Source of the DNA: CAIWHR01 sp963734085 | GTDB taxonomy: Bacteria > Pseudomonadota > Gammaproteobacteria > Burkholderiales > Casimicrobiaceae | Length of the DNA stretch: 64,000 bases | Direction of reading: 5' to 3' | NCBI GenBank assembly: GCA_963734085.1 | Contig: CAVTFT010000014.1 | Coordinates: 248,001 to 312,000, forward strand | Shown: one piece after another, positions 62,684-64,000 of the stretch | Layout: every line of letters starts with the position of its first letter | Position numbering within the stretch: the stretch's first letter is position 1 | Program-made: the position numbers and the translations under genes | The notes under the pieces: model-generated | The model's database searches: none | Told to the model about the DNA's origin: nothing | What the model saw: only the letters and a program-made list of their open reading frames with translations

Positions 62684-63110
62684 GCTGATGCCTGTTTCTC
62701 TTCCGTCGTCACCGGCAAAGCCGGAACGTGCCGCACGGTGCGGCAAGAACGCAAAAACAGGCGGGTGTTGCGAGGGGACCGTTTTTCCCGCCTGCTGCCT
62801 GGCGGGATATCCGGCCAGGCGGTTACCGCGAGACGCCGCAGTCGATGAGGATCGCCTCGAGCGAGGCTTGGCGATCCGCCATGCCCGGCAGCCATCCGAT
62901 CATTCGGCTGCCGCGGATGCACGCGACCATCCCGGCCGCGATTGCGGTCGTGAACGGATTGTCGTGGTGTGCATTGATCATGGGATTGCCTGAGGCTCGC
63001 GTTATTGTGTTTGCCATGCTACGCGGTCGCCCGGCCTGCGGCAATGCGCCGCACCGCATTTCGGCGCCCACGGGCAACCGTCTGTCGCGCCATTGCAACG
63101 GCTGAACGGT
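62684..63110. other. Intergenic region with a possible small gene
   Basis: The 427 bp hold a hairpin-rich stretch at 62755-62825 (CAGGCGGG with CCCGCCTG; GCCTGG with CCAGGC), likely a terminator zone, and one possible short minus-strand gene described separately. Nothing else is evident. Confidence 0.45.
62823..63017 (-). CDS. Hypothetical small protein
   Basis: A 64-codon frame starts MANTITRASGNPMINAHHDN and ends DCGVSR. It has balanced composition, with Cys and Trp, and no strong ribosome site. A start at the internal MINAHHDN is possible. No homology recognised; it may be spurious. Confidence 0.3.
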   Translation of the reverse strand: MANTITRASGNPMINAHHDNPFTTAIAAGMVACIRGSRMIGWLPGMADRQASLEAILIDCGVSR

Positions 63111-63948
63111 TCAGTTTCGCGCATCGCTGGGCTTGCCACCACGAGGCCAATCGTTGGCGCTGCCGGCAAACCCGGGACGCGGCTCCGCCGTGAAGAACGC
63201 CGCGACGTCCCATGCGTCCTGCACCGTGAGCGAGTTGCCGCGTCCGAGCGGCATCTTGGCGTGGACGAACGCCGCGGCGACCGACACCCGCGCCATTCCT
63301 GCGCCGGTATTGAACGACTGCGGGCCCCACAGCGGCGGCATCGCAAAGGTCCCGTCTGCGCTCCTGAGACCCGCGCCGTCCCCGCCGTGGCACGCTGCGC
63401 ATTGCTGCGCGTAGGCACGCTTGCCCCGCGCGGCGTCCGGCGCACTCTGCGGGGCCTCCAGCTCGACGAAACCGCGTCCAAGGACACTCGAGCCGGTCGG
63501 GACACCGGTGGAGAGCCACGCCGTATAGGCGAGCAACGCGCGCATCTCGCTGCCGTCAACCGGAAGCGGCCGTCCGTTCATCGAGCGAACGAAGCAATCG
63601 TTGATCCGGTCTTCGAGCGTTTCCACCCGGGCGCTCCGCGCCACATATTCGGGGAACACCCCCCACAATCCGGCCAGCGGCGCAGCGTACGGCACCGTGC
63701 CACCGTTGAGATGGCAACTCGCGCAATTGAGGCCGTTGCCGACGTACGCCTTCGCCGTGCTCTGCGTCGCGTTTACGATCGACAGGCCGAGGCGCACGGC
63801 ATCCCCCAGCGCGCCGTCGGGAACGGATTACGGAGCCGGGACGTGCATCGGTACCGATGGCACCCGCACGATCGGCCGCAAATGCACCCTGGCAGCCGAC
63901 GACGAGACCGGCGACGATCAAGAAGCTCGCTGCTCGCTGACGTTGCAT
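63111..63948 (-). CDS. Diheme cytochrome c, TsdA-like, frameshifted
   Basis: A signal peptide (MQRQRAASFLIVAGLVVGC) starts at 63948. The mature part, in another frame from about 63797, has two heme sites CASCH and CAACH, plus NGLNCASCHLNGGTVPYA and RVETLEDRINDCF, matching the thiosulfate dehydrogenase (TsdA) group of periplasmic cytochromes. One extra base near 63822 separates the two parts; removing it gives VIRPDGALGDAVRLGLSIV in frame. About 280 aa if intact. Substrate not proven. Confidence 0.8.
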
Positions 63949-63976
63949 GAACCTGTCCCCTGCCGCGGACAGCCGG

Positions 63977-64000
63977 CTACTTCCCCGGCCTGAGCCGTGC
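63977..64000 (-). CDS. C-terminus of an upstream gene, cut by window edge
   Basis: A frame reading ARLRPGK then stop begins 28 bp upstream of the cytochrome gene and runs off the window. Context suggests the other half of a cytochrome pair, but the seven residues give no identification. Confidence 0.3.
   Translation of the reverse strand, partial: ARLRPGK

Overview
The window is GC-rich chromosomal DNA from a betaproteobacterium, most likely of the Burkholderiales or a related uncultured lineage. The reasons are the conserved neighbourhoods (MFS transporter-ssb, nudJ-mnmA, hda divergent from purM-purN-DUF3108, radC divergent from coaBC-dut, rpmB-rpmG), two Bug-type tricarboxylate-transporter binding proteins, and dense packing with ATGA/TGATG gene overlaps. 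No rRNA, tRNA, CRISPR array or prophage was seen.

Layout. 1-16 kb: the end of an MFS transporter, ssb, an ion channel-mnmA-nudJ operon, three small secreted proteins, hda, purM/purN/DUF3108/RsmB-like methyltransferase, an MscS channel, a fatty acid desaturase and a cbpA-cbpM chaperone pair. 16-22.8 kb: rpmG and rpmB, then a broken family of secreted proteins: a very large RCC1-repeat protein and a stand-alone paralogue of its C-terminal domain, both crossed by single-base frame breaks. 22.8-27.1 kb: radC split by a 3.63-kb element carrying three overlapping tyrosine recombinase genes, a recombinase-in-trio (RIT) element with 30-bp inverted repeats. 27-31.9 kb: coaBC and dut separated by toxin-antitoxin genes, two type IV pilin genes behind a sigma-54 promoter, and hicA/hicB plus a DUF433 gene. 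32-37.6 kb: an FHA protein with a PP2C phosphatase, a TerC-family protein, and sucC/sucD separated by a GIY-YIG gene flanked by inverted palindromic repeats. 37.8-48.5 kb: glpK, a TPR-methyltransferase, a marR-MFS pair and ugpBAEC with ugpQ (glycerol-3-phosphate uptake and use). 48.7-55.2 kb: an RND efflux pump and its adaptor, and two Bug proteins. 55.2-64 kb: a repeat array, DUF423, a MITE-like element, ridA, astCAB (arginine succinyltransferase pathway), a lipoprotein-MFS pair and a diheme cytochrome c.

Two repeat classes run through the window. One is a GC-rich, stop-poor sequence found just downstream of genes and once inside a coding sequence (1.6, 9.8 and 55.2 kb, with a related 114-bp tandem array at 15.6 kb). 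The other is a REP-like palindrome with a conserved tail (14.3, 31.2, 35.5, 35.85 and probably 37.8 kb). Frame breaks concentrate in the RCC1 family, the pilins and the cytochrome, while the housekeeping genes read cleanly. This points to real decay or to local assembly error in those genes, and raw reads would decide.

The most noteworthy items are the RIT element sitting inside the JAMM motif of radC, the 21-blade RCC1 protein with its shared C-terminal domain, the repeat-flanked GIY-YIG unit inside sucCD, and the stop-poor dispersed repeat that has become coding sequence.
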